Below are positions 33,902-43,442 of a DNA stretch of 64,000 nucleotides, piece after piece. The stretch is from Gemmata palustris (GTDB lineage: Bacteria; Planctomycetota; Planctomycetia; Gemmatales; Gemmataceae): positions 3,968,001 to 4,032,000 of the forward strand of contig NZ_JAGKQQ010000001.1 in assembly GCF_017939745.1 (NCBI RefSeq), written 5' to 3'. The translations under genes were made by a program, and so were the position numbers. The notes beneath the pieces were generated by a model. That model was not told the origin of the DNA. It saw only the letters and a list, made by a program, of their open reading frames with translations, and searched no databases. The number at the start of each line of letters is the position of its first letter. The stretch's first letter is position 1.

Positions 33902-34774
33902 TCACGCGGTCGGGACCGGTTCGCCGGTCAGGTGCTCGACCCGGGCCCGCAGTTCGTCGCCCGCGGCCTCGAGGGCGCGCTCGAGCTCGACCCGCTCGCC
34001 CGCCAGGTACTCGGCGTATGCCTGCACCTTGAACCGGGTCGCGCGGATCCGCTCGGCCGCCCGCGCGAGCGTGTCGGGCCGGGCGTCGGTCCCGAACTGG
34101 GCGACCGCGGTCCGGTGCTCGGCGATCACCGCCGCGAGCCCCTGGGCCACGGCCGCGGTCACGCTCCGGTCCCCTTCGCCCGTGCCCGCCGGAACGGGGA
34201 ACCGCAGGAGCCGACCGCCCACCCGGTTCAGGAGCTCCTGGATCCGGTCCGTGAACGCGGCGTGCCGGTGCGGGACGAAGTACGTGCCCCCGGACGGGCG
34301 GATCGGGAACAGGTCGGCCTGCCGCTCGAACAACTTCTGGATCACCCGGGTCACGTCCGAACCGGTGCGCACCGCGATGCACCGGTCCAGTTCCTCTTGT
34401 GCCAGGGCGGCCAGTCCGGGCAACGCGCACGACACGCTCCCGGTCCGCTTGTCGAGCGCGAGCATGGTCTCCAGGACGTACTCGAACCGGTCACCGGCCC
34501 GGGACTCGTGGGTGAACTGGAACGTGATAGTGGTCGGATCCTCGGCCACCGGGCGGATGATCCGCCGGTCGCTGAGTTTCTTGCACGCGCGGGCGAACGC
34601 GTGGCGCGGGGCCAGTTCGCGGGCCACGCCCGGATCGAGGCCCGACGCGCCGAGCGCGCCCACCAGGGCCGCGTGCGGGACCGCGAGCCCGGGGCACGCC
34701 CACGCGATGATCTCGCCCAGCAGGCGCGCGCCCGGTGCGGGTCCGGGCGCGGGGAAGCACAGTTCCGTCGTCAT
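33902..34774 (-). CDS. Protein of unknown function (DUF6744-like)
   Basis: A 290-residue protein. The centre reads IRPSGGTYFVPHRHAAFTDRIQELLNRVG, the kind of pattern I associate with DUF6744 proteins of actinobacteria and planctomycetes; that name is from memory and uncertain. Otherwise it is helical, with no nuclease or ATPase motif. The leader CACGGAGCCCG just before the ATG is almost the same as that of the MoxR gene, suggesting shared translational control within the operon. Confidence 0.55.
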   Translation of the reverse strand: MTTELCFPAPGPAPGARLLGEIIAWACPGLAVPHAALVGALGASGLDPGVARELAPRHAFARACKKLSDRRIIRPVAEDPTTITFQFTHESRAGDRFEYVLETMLALDKRTGSVSCALPGLAALAQEELDRCIAVRTGSDVTRVIQKLFERQADLFPIRPSGGTYFVPHRHAAFTDRIQELLNRVGGRLLRFPVPAGTGEGDRSVTAAVAQGLAAVIAEHRTAVAQFGTDARPDTLARAAERIRATRFKVQAYAEYLAGERVELERALEAAGDELRARVEHLTGEPVPTA

Positions 34775-34834
34775 GAACGGGCTCCGTGGGATCGAAAAGG
34801 GGACCACTCCGGTGCGGCGCTATCCGGCTATCGG

Positions 34835-36223
34835 CTACGGTCCGAGCGCGAGGACCCGGCCCACGGCGGGGCCGGTGGGGTCGAGCGCGGGCACCACGTG
34901 GACCTCGTCGCACGCGGCCCCCAGGTCCCCGGGCGCGCTCCCGACCACGAGCCCGAGCGCGCGCACCCGCGCGGCCCGGCGCCAGGCCCCGAACCGGGTG
35001 CGCAGGTCGGCCGGGATCCGGACCCGTGCGTCGGTCACGAGGACCAGGTCGGTGGCCCCCGGCGGGGCGCCGAGGTCCCGGTACATCCGGGGCAGCTCCT
35101 CGAGCGGCAGGTCCAGGTCCGAGCCTCGGCCGATGAACGCCCCGAGCCAATCGCACAGCGCCCCCCCGTCCCACCGCCCGGGGGGCAGCCCGAGGAGCCG
35201 TTCCCCGCTGGCCCCGGAGTACGCCACGAGCGCGCACCACCGGCGCTGGTGCCGCGCGACCCACGCCAGGGCCAGGGCCAGGGCCTTGGCCGCGTGGACC
35301 TTGGCCCCCTCCATCGAGCCCGATTCGTCGACCACGACCACGATCGGCCCCCGACCCACCGGCTCGACCGAGCGGTGCGCGCGACACAGGGACTGACGTT
35401 CGGTGACGCGCCGCAGGGCGTCGAGTTCGAGTTCGGGGATCACGAGCTTGACCAACTCCGAGGGCAACAGGCGCCCGACATCGCCGCCCGGTTCGACCCC
35501 AACGGTATCGTCGAACCCGGGCCCGGTCCTCGCACGCTGCCGGGCCCGGGCCACGCGCCGAAACCGGCCCGCGAGGGCACAGATCGCGCGCAGCCCCGGG
35601 TCGTCGCGCACCCGCCGGAACAGTTCGGCGATCGCACGGGGGTCGTTGCTCCCGGGTGCGCCCGGCCCCAGCCCCAGGGCCGCGGCGGTCTCCTTCAGCT
35701 CGGTCACCTCCCGGACCGCGCCGACCAGGGCCTTACTTGCGGCGCGCAGGGTCGCGCCCTCGGGTTCGGTACTCGGACCCGCCGCTCCGTGTGCCCCCGG
35801 CGTGCCCGGGGCTGGAAGTGCCGCGAACTGTTCGGCAAAGTGCCCGGCGGCGAGCGCCGAAGCGGTGTCGTCGAGCCGGGTCGCGGCGTGCAGGGCGCGG
35901 TATTCGGGGGTCCCGAGGAGCGCCTCCAGGAACCGGTACCGGCGCGCGTCGGCGCACCCGTCGCGGAGCCGCGGGTCCGGGTCGAACGCGGCCGCGAAGA
36001 AGTCCGCGGCCCCGAGCGCGTCCGCCCCGGTGCGCCGCAACCGGTCGCTCTCGGCGACCAGATCGCGCCCGCGCCGGAGCCCCCACGCGTCGACCTCCAG
36101 GGCCGTCGGATGGAGTGAGTTCCCGAGCCCGGCCGCGTCCACGGCACGTGGCTCGGGACCCGTCGGGGCGCGGGCCGGCTTCGCCCCCAGGTCGAGCAAC
36201 TTCAACATCTCGTTCGGGTCCAC
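34835..36223 (-). CDS. VWA (von Willebrand A) domain protein, ViaA/CoxE-like
   Basis: A 462-residue protein. The C-terminal ~170 residues form a VWA domain with the metal-ion site DESGSMEG (about residue 303), the second strand WCALVAYSG and the third-loop aspartate in LVTDARV. The N-terminal ~280 residues are helical and unassigned. Proteins of this build pair with MoxR AAA+ ATPases as substrate-binding partners (RavA-ViaA is the known case), and here the MoxR gene ends 53 bases upstream. GTG 36223 is chosen for the CGGAG box 6 bases before it; the longer frame overlaps the MoxR gene. Confidence 0.78.
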   Translation of the reverse strand: MDPNEMLKLLDLGAKPARAPTGPEPRAVDAAGLGNSLHPTALEVDAWGLRRGRDLVAESDRLRRTGADALGAADFFAAAFDPDPRLRDGCADARRYRFLEALLGTPEYRALHAATRLDDTASALAAGHFAEQFAALPAPGTPGAHGAAGPSTEPEGATLRAASKALVGAVREVTELKETAAALGLGPGAPGSNDPRAIAELFRRVRDDPGLRAICALAGRFRRVARARQRARTGPGFDDTVGVEPGGDVGRLLPSELVKLVIPELELDALRRVTERQSLCRAHRSVEPVGRGPIVVVVDESGSMEGAKVHAAKALALALAWVARHQRRWCALVAYSGASGERLLGLPPGRWDGGALCDWLGAFIGRGSDLDLPLEELPRMYRDLGAPPGATDLVLVTDARVRIPADLRTRFGAWRRAARVRALGLVVGSAPGDLGAACDEVHVVPALDPTGPAVGRVLALGP

Positions 36224-36276
36224 GGTGGTCTCCGGTGAGAGGGAACGGGTGCTCCGCATTGAGCGCGCGGGCGCGG

Positions 36277-37407
36277 TCAGACGGCCCCGATGCTGGCGAG
36301 TTTGAGCTGCCGGAGCTGGTCCCGGAGGTACGCGCGGGCCGCCTCCACGCGCCCGGTCCCGGGCAGGGCCCCGAGCTGGCGCTCGATCTCGCCCAGCTTG
36401 GCCGCGCCCGTGGCCGCCGCGGCCAGGTCCCGCGCGTCGGTCGCCCCGAGCACGCCCTCGGCCTCGAGGAGCAACTGGGCGACCCGGAGCCCGGGCGGGT
36501 TGGCCACCTTGGCGATCACCCGGGTGACGCGCTCGGGGTGCTCGTGCGGGTCGTCCCACAGGCAGTGGCGCGCGACCTCCAGGTGCTCGGGCTCGACGCG
36601 CTCGGCCCCGCACAGGAACGCGAACGCGCGCACCACGCCCACGGTCCGGAACTGGCGCCGGTCCCCGGGCCGCACCCCGTCCCGCACCAGGTCCCCGAGC
36701 ACCGCCTCGAGCGCCTCCTTCGCGGCCCCGGACCACGGCAGGGCCGCCGCGGCGCCCCGGGCCGCGTCCACTTCGGCCGGGGTGATTGTGCCGGACAGTT
36801 CGGGGACGGTGCCCGGCCCCCAGAGGAGCCGCGCGCGCCCGGCCCGGGACCGGATCGGGGCCACGGTCTTACGCACCACGAACCGGTCGAACAGGGCCCC
36901 CAGGTCGGGCCCGGCCTCGGGCCACTCGTTCGAGGCCGCGACGCACAGGCGCAGGGGCACGCGCCGGACGGCCCCGTCGCCCGGGTCGAAGGTGCGCTCG
37001 TTGAGGACCCGGAGCAGGGTGTTGAGGATCGCGCTGCTCGCCTTGAACACCTCGTCCAGGAAGCAGAACTCGGCCTCGGGCAGCTTGCCCGTGGTGACCC
37101 GGACGAACCGGTCGCTCTTGAGCCCGGCCAGGCTCACCGGGCCCAGCACCTCCTCGGGCGTGGTGAACTTGGTGAGGAGCGTTGCGAACTTGGTGCCCCC
37201 GGTCCAGGCCAGGAGGGCATCGAGGAGCAGGGACTTGGCGCACCCGGGCGGGCCGACCAGGAGCACGTGCTCGCCGGCTACGAGGGCCGCGAGCACCAGG
37301 TCCACTTCGTCGTCGCGCTCAATCAGGGCCGCGGAGAGCTCGCGCCGCGCGGTCGCGAACTTCGCGCGGACCGGGTGCGGATCCGGGGCGGGGCGGTACG
37401 GTTTCAT
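36277..37407 (-). CDS. MoxR-family AAA+ ATPase, RavA-like
   Basis: A 376-residue protein with Walker A GPPGCAKSLLLDALL (about residue 52), the MoxR signature region LTKFTTPEEVLGPVSL, Walker B CFLDEVFKASSAILNTLL (about 114) and sensor 1 CVAASNEWPE. MoxR ATPases form hexamers that remodel or insert metals into client proteins. The TTPEEVLGP and VFKASSAILNTLL segments are closest to the RavA branch. It precedes the VWA gene on the same strand, so the two very likely form a functional pair, as RavA-ViaA does. Confidence 0.85.
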   Translation of the reverse strand: MKPYRPAPDPHPVRAKFATARRELSAALIERDDEVDLVLAALVAGEHVLLVGPPGCAKSLLLDALLAWTGGTKFATLLTKFTTPEEVLGPVSLAGLKSDRFVRVTTGKLPEAEFCFLDEVFKASSAILNTLLRVLNERTFDPGDGAVRRVPLRLCVAASNEWPEAGPDLGALFDRFVVRKTVAPIRSRAGRARLLWGPGTVPELSGTITPAEVDAARGAAAALPWSGAAKEALEAVLGDLVRDGVRPGDRRQFRTVGVVRAFAFLCGAERVEPEHLEVARHCLWDDPHEHPERVTRVIAKVANPPGLRVAQLLLEAEGVLGATDARDLAAAATGAAKLGEIERQLGALPGTGRVEAARAYLRDQLRQLKLASIGAV

Positions 37408-37491
37408 CAGCGGGCTCCGTGGGGAAGTAGCAGGGAAGCGGAAACGCGCCGAGGAAATCGGACCCGGCGCGCCCTCGGTTGGGTTGCCGGG

Positions 37492-37770
37492 TTACAGGGC
37501 GGGGGCCAGGAGTTGCGCCCGGACCGCGCGCACGGCCGTGTCCGCGAGCGCGCCGGGATCGGCCCCGTGCGGGTGCGGCAACGCGAGGAACCCCTCCCAG
37601 GCGCGGGCCACGACCTCGGCCACCGCGTCCTCGCGGTCGTGGGCCGAGCGGATTGCGCGGAACGCGTCCTCGGCCCGGCGCGTGAGCGCGGGCAACAGGG
37701 CGACGAACACGTGCTGGCGGTCGAACGGGGCGACGAGTGCGGGCGGGGCCGCGGGTACGGGGACGAGCAT
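37492..37770 (-). CDS. Small protein resembling sigma-factor region 2
   Basis: A 92-residue protein. The stretch RRAEDAFRAIRSAHDREDAVAEVVARAWEGFLAL resembles the region 2 helix of sigma-70-like proteins. There is no region 4. Such short sigma-like proteins occur in planctomycetes with unknown roles. It is the first clear gene of the MoxR-VWA operon, so it may regulate it. ATG 37770 is chosen over TTG 37806. Confidence 0.5.
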   Translation of the reverse strand: MLVPVPAAPPALVAPFDRQHVFVALLPALTRRAEDAFRAIRSAHDREDAVAEVVARAWEGFLALPHPHGADPGALADTAVRAVRAQLLAPAL

Positions 37771-37876
37771 CTCGGGGTCCTCGTGAAACAGAGCGACCGC
37801 ACACAACAGCCGTGCGGTCGATGGGGAGCCGCACGGGGCGGTGGGATTCCAAGTGAGGGACGGGCGGGTCCGCGGG

Positions 37877-38047
37877 TCAGCGCCCCAGGCGCGCGACCGC
37901 GCCGGCGCCTGCGAGCACGCGGTCGGCGATTAAGGTGGCCCGGATCGCGGCGCGAAGTCGGGTCCGGAACCGGCCACCGGCGGGAACCCGACGGTCGGCG
38001 CGCACGGTCGGCGCGGGCAGGTTCTCGGGCACGCGGGTCACCAGCAC
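37877..38047 (-). CDS. Doubtful 56-residue basic protein
   Basis: A GTG-started frame, MLVTRVPENLPAPTVRADRR through RTRLRAAIRATLIADRVLAG. It is basic and helical and sits upstream of the operon on the same strand. The frame is open further upstream, into the MITE, but that part looks non-coding. No ribosome site is evident; it may be a remnant. Confidence 0.28.
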   Translation of the reverse strand: MLVTRVPENLPAPTVRADRRVPAGGRFRTRLRAAIRATLIADRVLAGAGAVARLGR

Positions 38048-38268
38048 CAGCTCATCGACTACGACAGTTCGCGCCGTGTGTTCTTTGAGAAGTGCACGTG
38101 ATCCGAGCGGTACAGTGGCGTGGAGATGGGCGCCCCGCTCTATCAGATACTGACAAGGCGTGGCGCCCAATTTAGTTCGTGGAGCCTTCCCGGATGGATG
38201 GAGCGACCACGAACGTGGCTCCCGGGTGCCAGACGCGCGGGCCGCGGGCGGTTCCGATCGACACTCCA

Positions 38269-38364
38269 CTGAGAGACTGTCCCATATGCGCGAAAAAGCC
38301 TGAGAAATCGCAGGTGGAAACTCGAAAACGCGGCGATTTTGGGGCATATGGGACAGTCACTGAG
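38269..38364. mobile_element. MITE copy 2 (about 96 bp)
   Basis: The terminal repeat CTGAGAGACTGTCCCATATG pairs with CATATGGGACAGTCACTGAG with two mismatches. The interior AAATCGC ... GCGATTT repeats the layout of copy 1, which is reversed relative to this one. Where copy 1 has TGTCTCAT, this one has TGTCCCAT, and the opposite arm changes to match. It lies between the MoxR-VWA operon and the cas operon, about 230 bases before cas3. Confidence 0.75.
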
Positions 38365-38591
38365 CGGTTGGGAAGACGGGTGGAACGAACCACCTTGTCC
38401 TCTAAACGGCGCGCCGTTGAAGGTGCGTTTCAGTCACTTCGATTCCAACCTTGGGCCGGTGAGGAGCCACAATCCTTCGGTACACACTCCGTTGCGCCGT
38501 GGTTCGACTGAAAGCCGGGCGGAAAGTTGCTACGGCGCTTGCAATCCGGACCCGGGCGCGGTCTGATTCCGCTGAGTGCTGAGGATTTCGG

Positions 38592-40811
38592 ATGTTGTAT
38601 TTCGCCCATTCCGCGCGCGACGACACCGGCGCGCTCGATTTGGAATCGTTTCAATTCCTCGCCCAACATCTCCACGCCGTTGCCGAAGGGGCGGCGCGGA
38701 GGGCCACTCTCGCTCGGCCCGAACGAACCGACTTTGCCGCCGCCGCCCGTCTTGCCGGACTGCTCCATGACCTCGGCAAGTACCGCCCGGAGTTCCAACT
38801 GTACATTCGTGACGATCCGCGGTACCTGAAGGGCAACTCGCTCACCCGCCACAAAGAAGCCGGCGCGGCTGTAGCATTCGACCGCGGGCACAAGGCGGTC
38901 GCGTTTGCGATCGCCGGGCACCACGGCGGCATCCCCGACGGGACCGAGTGCTTGGGCGCCGTGAGCGGCCCGAACGGTCGGGTCGTGGCAGCATCACTCC
39001 GGGCCACCGCGACCCGGGACTGCCCCGAACTCGGCGCCCCGGTTCCGATCCCGCCCCAGTTACCGAACGGCCTCGCCTGGGACTTGTTCACCCGGGTCAC
39101 GTTCAGTTGCCTCGTGGACGCCGACTGGAGCGACACCGGGGCACACGAGCGCGAGGTGAAGAACTGGCCCGCCGAGCCCGACCCACCCGCCCTGGAACCG
39201 GGGGAGCGCCTCGCGCGGGTCGAGGCGTTCATCGCGGGCCGGGCCGCGCGCCCGCTCGAACCCCACGTCAAGAGGGCCCGAGCCGAGGTTCTGGCGGCGT
39301 GCCTGGTCGCCGCGGAACGACCGTCCGGGGTGTTCACGCTGACGGTCCCGACCGGTGGGGGCAAGACGCTCGCGGCCCTCGCGTTCGCGCTGAAACACGC
39401 GGCCCGGCACGGGCTCCGACGGATCATCTACGTCGCCCCGTACATGACCATACTCGAACAGAACGCGGACGCGATCCGGGACGCCCTCGACGTGGGTGCC
39501 GCGGACCCGACCGTGTTCGAGCACTACAGTTTGGCCGATCCCGGCGACACCAACGCGAACGAGACCGATTTGGGGGCCGCGGCCCGGCGGGCGGAGAACT
39601 GGGACGCACCCGTGGTAGTAACCACGAACGTGCAGTTCTTCGAGAGCCTGTTCTCGAACAAACCGGGCCGGTGCCGCAAACTCCACAACATCGCCCGCAG
39701 CGTGGTCGTTCTCGACGAGTGTCAGACGCTCCCGCCGGGGCTGGTCGCGCCGACGTGCGGGATGTTGAACCAACTGGCGACCGAACTGGGGTGTTCCGTC
39801 GTCCTCTGCACCGCGACGCAGCCCGCGTTCGACCACGACAAACTGGCGCCCGACGAGCGGCTCGCCGTGACGGAAATCATCCCGCCGGACGCGAACCTGT
39901 TCGCCACACTGAAGCGGGTGCGGGTCCGATGGCCGAAACCAACGGACGCGGCGCTCGGTTGGGGCGAAGTTGCCGGACTGATGCGGGCACAGAAGTCGGC
40001 GCTGTGCGTGATGAACACCAAGAAGGCGGCGCGGGCGGTGTACGACGAACTGACGACGGCCGGTGCCGGCGGTGCGTTCCACCTCTCAACGGGGATGTGC
40101 CCTCAACACCGGCGGGAGAAACTGGCACAGGTTCGTGGGCGGTTGGCTGCCGGTGAACCGTGCTTTGTGGTCTCGACACAGTTGATCGAGGCCGGGGTGG
40201 ACGTGGATTTCCCGTTCCTCCTGCGCGAGATGGCCCCACTCGAATCCGTGATCCAGGCCGCGGGTCGGTGCAACCGCGAAGGGAAAATCCCCCACGCGGG
40301 TGGGCGCGTGGTCGTGTTCCGGAGCGCGGGCGGTAAGATGCCGCCGGACCGGTGGTACAACGCGGGCCGGGCCAAGGTCGAACAACTCATCCGCGAGAAG
40401 GGTGACGGCCCCCAGATCGACGACCCCGCCGCGATCCGCGATTACTTCGCACGGCTCTACCACACCGGGAACCTGGACGCGGCAGGCGTGCAGGAGATGC
40501 GTCGCACGTTCAAGTTCGCGTCGGTCGCGGAGGCGTACCGGCTCATCGCCGACGCCGGCCAACCGGTCGTCGTGAGGACGTGGGGGGCGCACCGGGCACA
40601 AATCGACGACCTTCTCGTCGAACTCGCCGCGCGGCCACGGAAATCCGTGTACCGGCAGCTCGCTCCGTTCCAGGTGAACCTGCTCCCGGCGCAGCTCGTT
40701 CCGGTCGGGCACCTGCTCCACGAGCACGCGGGCAGGGTGCTGGTCTGGGACGGGAAGTACGACGACGAGGTCGGGATCGTGTCCGAGACGGCCGACGAGT
40801 TCATCGTGTAA
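38592..40811 (+). CDS. cas3: CRISPR-associated helicase/nuclease Cas3, type I-C
   Basis: A 739-residue protein. The N-terminal HD nuclease domain carries LLHDLGKYRPEF (about residue 57), RHKEAGAA and GHHGGIPD. The superfamily 2 helicase domain has Walker A VPTGGGKTLAAL (about 253), the DEAD-box-like VVLDECQTLPPG (about 375), CTATQPAFD (motif III) and the VSTQLIEAGVDVDF and QAAGRCNREG motifs. It is recruited by Cascade to unwind and degrade target DNA. All key residues are present. It is the first gene of the cas operon. Confidence 0.95.
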   Translation: MLYFAHSARDDTGALDLESFQFLAQHLHAVAEGAARRATLARPERTDFAAAARLAGLLHDLGKYRPEFQLYIRDDPRYLKGNSLTRHKEAGAAVAFDRGHKAVAFAIAGHHGGIPDGTECLGAVSGPNGRVVAASLRATATRDCPELGAPVPIPPQLPNGLAWDLFTRVTFSCLVDADWSDTGAHEREVKNWPAEPDPPALEPGERLARVEAFIAGRAARPLEPHVKRARAEVLAACLVAAERPSGVFTLTVPTGGGKTLAALAFALKHAARHGLRRIIYVAPYMTILEQNADAIRDALDVGAADPTVFEHYSLADPGDTNANETDLGAAARRAENWDAPVVVTTNVQFFESLFSNKPGRCRKLHNIARSVVVLDECQTLPPGLVAPTCGMLNQLATELGCSVVLCTATQPAFDHDKLAPDERLAVTEIIPPDANLFATLKRVRVRWPKPTDAALGWGEVAGLMRAQKSALCVMNTKKAARAVYDELTTAGAGGAFHLSTGMCPQHRREKLAQVRGRLAAGEPCFVVSTQLIEAGVDVDFPFLLREMAPLESVIQAAGRCNREGKIPHAGGRVVVFRSAGGKMPPDRWYNAGRAKVEQLIREKGDGPQIDDPAAIRDYFARLYHTGNLDAAGVQEMRRTFKFASVAEAYRLIADAGQPVVVRTWGAHRAQIDDLLVELAARPRKSVYRQLAPFQVNLLPAQLVPVGHLLHEHAGRVLVWDGKYDDEVGIVSETADEFIV

Positions 40812-40824
40812 CCGAGGGCCCTTG

Positions 40825-41637
40825 ATGTCCCCGCCGACCGTTGCGATCAAGGTTTGGGGCGAGTTCGCACTGTTCAGCCGGCCCGAGCTGTCGGTGGAGC
40901 GAATGTCGTACCCGTGCATGACCCCGTCCGCCGCGCGCGGGGTGCTGGACGCCGTCCTGTTCAAGCCCCAGATGGCGTGGCACGTGCGCCGGATCACGGT
41001 CCTTCGCCCGCGGTTCCCGACCGGGTTCCCGGCCCAAGAGGCCGACCGCCCCTACCGGATGGTCGCGGTCCGGCGCAACGAGATCCAGGGCACCGTCGCC
41101 CCGCGCACGGTGGAAGGGTGGATGAAGAAGCCGGGGTCGTTCGAGCCGTACCTCGTGGACTCGGCCGGGCGCGAAGGGGCTCAGGGGCAGAATCGCACCC
41201 AGCGGGCGAGTCGGTTGCTCCACCACGTCGCGTACCTGATCGAGGCCAGCCCCCAACTGACCCCTCGAGCGAACCGCCCACGTACTCGGGCCGAGGACGG
41301 TGAAGACCAGGGTCCTGACACGGTGGCGAAGTACGTGGCCATGTTCAACCGCCGGGTCGAGAAGGGGCAGTGCTTCCACCGCCCGTACCTCGGGACCCGC
41401 GAGTTCGCGGCCCACTTCGCGCCGGCAAACGGGGGCGAGCAAGCGCTCACGGGGTGGTCCGAGTCGCTCGGGTTCGTGTTGTACGACCTGAAGTACGCGG
41501 CGGACGGGAGCCGACGACCGGGGTTCTTTGAGGCACGGATCACGAACGGGGTTCTGCATTGTGACACCGAGGCTCACGGGCCGAACGGCGAACCGGCGGT
41601 GACGGTGTTCGGGTGGGACGACGCGGGGGGGGGGTAA
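40825..41637 (+). CDS. cas5c: Cas5c (Cas5d), type I-C crRNA-processing subunit
   Basis: A 270-residue protein starting MSPPTVAIKVWGEFALFSRPE, with the family's YPCMTPSAARGVLDAVLFKPQMAWHV block. In type I-C this subunit replaces Cas6: it cuts the precursor RNA at the repeat stem and stays on the 5' handle in Cascade. ATG 40825 follows the cas3 stop by 13 bases with GAGG upstream; a TTG 3 bases earlier is in the same frame. The C-terminus is rather glycine-rich (GWDDAGGG). Confidence 0.93.
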   Translation: MSPPTVAIKVWGEFALFSRPELSVERMSYPCMTPSAARGVLDAVLFKPQMAWHVRRITVLRPRFPTGFPAQEADRPYRMVAVRRNEIQGTVAPRTVEGWMKKPGSFEPYLVDSAGREGAQGQNRTQRASRLLHHVAYLIEASPQLTPRANRPRTRAEDGEDQGPDTVAKYVAMFNRRVEKGQCFHRPYLGTREFAAHFAPANGGEQALTGWSESLGFVLYDLKYAADGSRRPGFFEARITNGVLHCDTEAHGPNGEPAVTVFGWDDAGGG

Positions 41638-41640
41638 GTC

Positions 41641-43410
41641 ATGATCTTGAACCGGCTCTACGAACTGGCCGTGCGGGAGCAGTTACTCTCGGACCCGGCG
41701 TTCGAGGAACAGGCGGTGCCGTTCGTCGTGCAGGTCGGTGCGGGTGGAACGTTCCTCGGCATCGATGGCGAGCGCCCGCGCCCCCCAAAGAAAGGCGAGT
41801 CGCGGGCCGAGCGGAAACTCTCGATCCCGCGCCCGCACGGCAGCGCCGCGAGTCAAGGGTTCGCCCGGTACTTTGCTGATACGCTTGCCCGCGTGCTTCC
41901 GGTGGTCTTCGACGCCAAGAACGCCGCGAAGGATGCGCGGAGCCGGGAAACCTTTTGGAGACAAATTGACACGGCGGCGGACGCGACCGACGACAACGCT
42001 CTACGCGCGGTCCAAGCGTTCGGCCGACAACGTGAGGACAAAGAGTTCGCCGAGAGCATTCGGCGGGCCGTCGCGGCGACCGGGGCCACGGGTGCGGAAC
42101 GGGTAACATTCGCGTACTACCCGGACCGCGGGCCGACGATCCTAGACCGCGAGCCCGTGCGCAACTGGTACGCAACTCACTTCCGCCGGTTCACCGCCGA
42201 GAAACAGGAGAGCGGCCCGGTCGGGTTCTGCACCATCACAGGTCGGTCCGGTCCGCTCCCGACGAGCCACGCGCTGGCACTGTCCGGCGTTCCCGGCGGA
42301 CTGCCGACGGGGGTGAAGATCGTGAGCCTCGACAAGCCGGCATTCCAACACCACGGGTTGGACGGGGCGGCGAACGCGGCGATCGGGTACGAGGCGGCTG
42401 ACGGGTACGCCCGCGGGTTCCAGTGGCTCCGGGCACGGCGGGACCACCACTTCGTCGTTGGCGGCACGCTGTTCCTCTTCTGGACCCGACGGCCGGTAGA
42501 CCTCGGGGACATGAACGCACTCGGGCAGGCGGACCCGGATCAGGTGAAACGGCTGCTCGAAGGTACCGGACAGGGCAAGGAATGCGGCCCCGTTGAGGAC
42601 GCGAACGACTTCTACCTCTTGGCCGTGTCCGGGAACGCGGCCCGGGTGGTCGTCCGCGACTACCTGGAGCGGCCCCTGGGGCAGGTGCGCGAGAACATCC
42701 GTCGGTGGTTCGCGGACCTGCGCATCGCGGACACGTCCAAGCAACACCAGGGCCGGCCGAACGCGGCGTTCCCGCTGTGGCTCCTGGCGAACGCAACGGC
42801 CCTCGAAGCCGATCGCGTCGCCCCGGACATACACGCGCGGCTCATGTGCGCCGCCCTGACCGGCGGCCCGGTGCCGGACTCGCTTCTGATCGCGGCCGTG
42901 GGGCGGTTGTGGGCCGAAGGCCACGACGCATTTCGCCCCCCCCGGATGGGGCTCATCAAACTGTGTCTCACGCGCAAGGGGGTTCCCGTGACCGAGACGT
43001 TGAACGCGGACGAGCAGCACTCGGCCTACGTGTACGGTCGGCTGTTGGAGGTGTTCGCCCAAATCCAGTATGCCGCTCTTGGTGACGTGAACGCGAACGT
43101 CGTGGACAAGTTCTACGGCACGTTCAGCGCCGCCCCGGCAATGGTGTTCGGCCGGCTCGTCGCCAACGCCCAGAACCACCTGCGGAAGATCCGCGGGGAG
43201 AAACCGGGCACTGCGGTGGCTCTTGAACAGCGCCTCATGGAAATTCGCCAGTTGCTGACGGCCGCTCCCCCGCCGCCACAGTTCTCGCTCCAGGACCAAG
43301 GGCGATTTGCCCTCGGGTACTACCACGAGAAGGCGAAACGGTTCGGGCAGATCGCCGAGAAAAAGGCCGAAAAGGTGGCGAAGGCGAAAGCCGATGCCAA
43401 GGCCGAGTGA
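41641..43410 (+). CDS. cas8c: Cas8c (Csd1), type I-C large Cascade subunit
   Basis: A 589-residue protein with the Csd1 start MILNRLYELAVREQLL and the characteristic GVPGGLPTGVKIVSLDKPAFQHHG and IGYEAADGYARGFQWL segments. It recognises the PAM and helps unwind target DNA. In type I-C the gene can also give an internally initiated small subunit (Cas11c) from its 3' part. A candidate internal start region lies in the last ~400 bases, but I could not fix it. It begins 4 bases after cas5c. Confidence 0.93.
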   Translation: MILNRLYELAVREQLLSDPAFEEQAVPFVVQVGAGGTFLGIDGERPRPPKKGESRAERKLSIPRPHGSAASQGFARYFADTLARVLPVVFDAKNAAKDARSRETFWRQIDTAADATDDNALRAVQAFGRQREDKEFAESIRRAVAATGATGAERVTFAYYPDRGPTILDREPVRNWYATHFRRFTAEKQESGPVGFCTITGRSGPLPTSHALALSGVPGGLPTGVKIVSLDKPAFQHHGLDGAANAAIGYEAADGYARGFQWLRARRDHHFVVGGTLFLFWTRRPVDLGDMNALGQADPDQVKRLLEGTGQGKECGPVEDANDFYLLAVSGNAARVVVRDYLERPLGQVRENIRRWFADLRIADTSKQHQGRPNAAFPLWLLANATALEADRVAPDIHARLMCAALTGGPVPDSLLIAAVGRLWAEGHDAFRPPRMGLIKLCLTRKGVPVTETLNADEQHSAYVYGRLLEVFAQIQYAALGDVNANVVDKFYGTFSAAPAMVFGRLVANAQNHLRKIRGEKPGTAVALEQRLMEIRQLLTAAPPPPQFSLQDQGRFALGYYHEKAKRFGQIAEKKAEKVAKAKADAKAE

Positions 43411-43442
43411 CACCGTCAACACCATTTACCGAGGAGATTTCC

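Noticed and set aside
32388..34430. Large arginine-rich open frames opposite or overlapping the MoxR-VWA operon
   Set aside because: These are shadows caused by high GC content. Their composition is extreme and they lack domains, while the chosen frames have ribosome sites and recognisable motifs.
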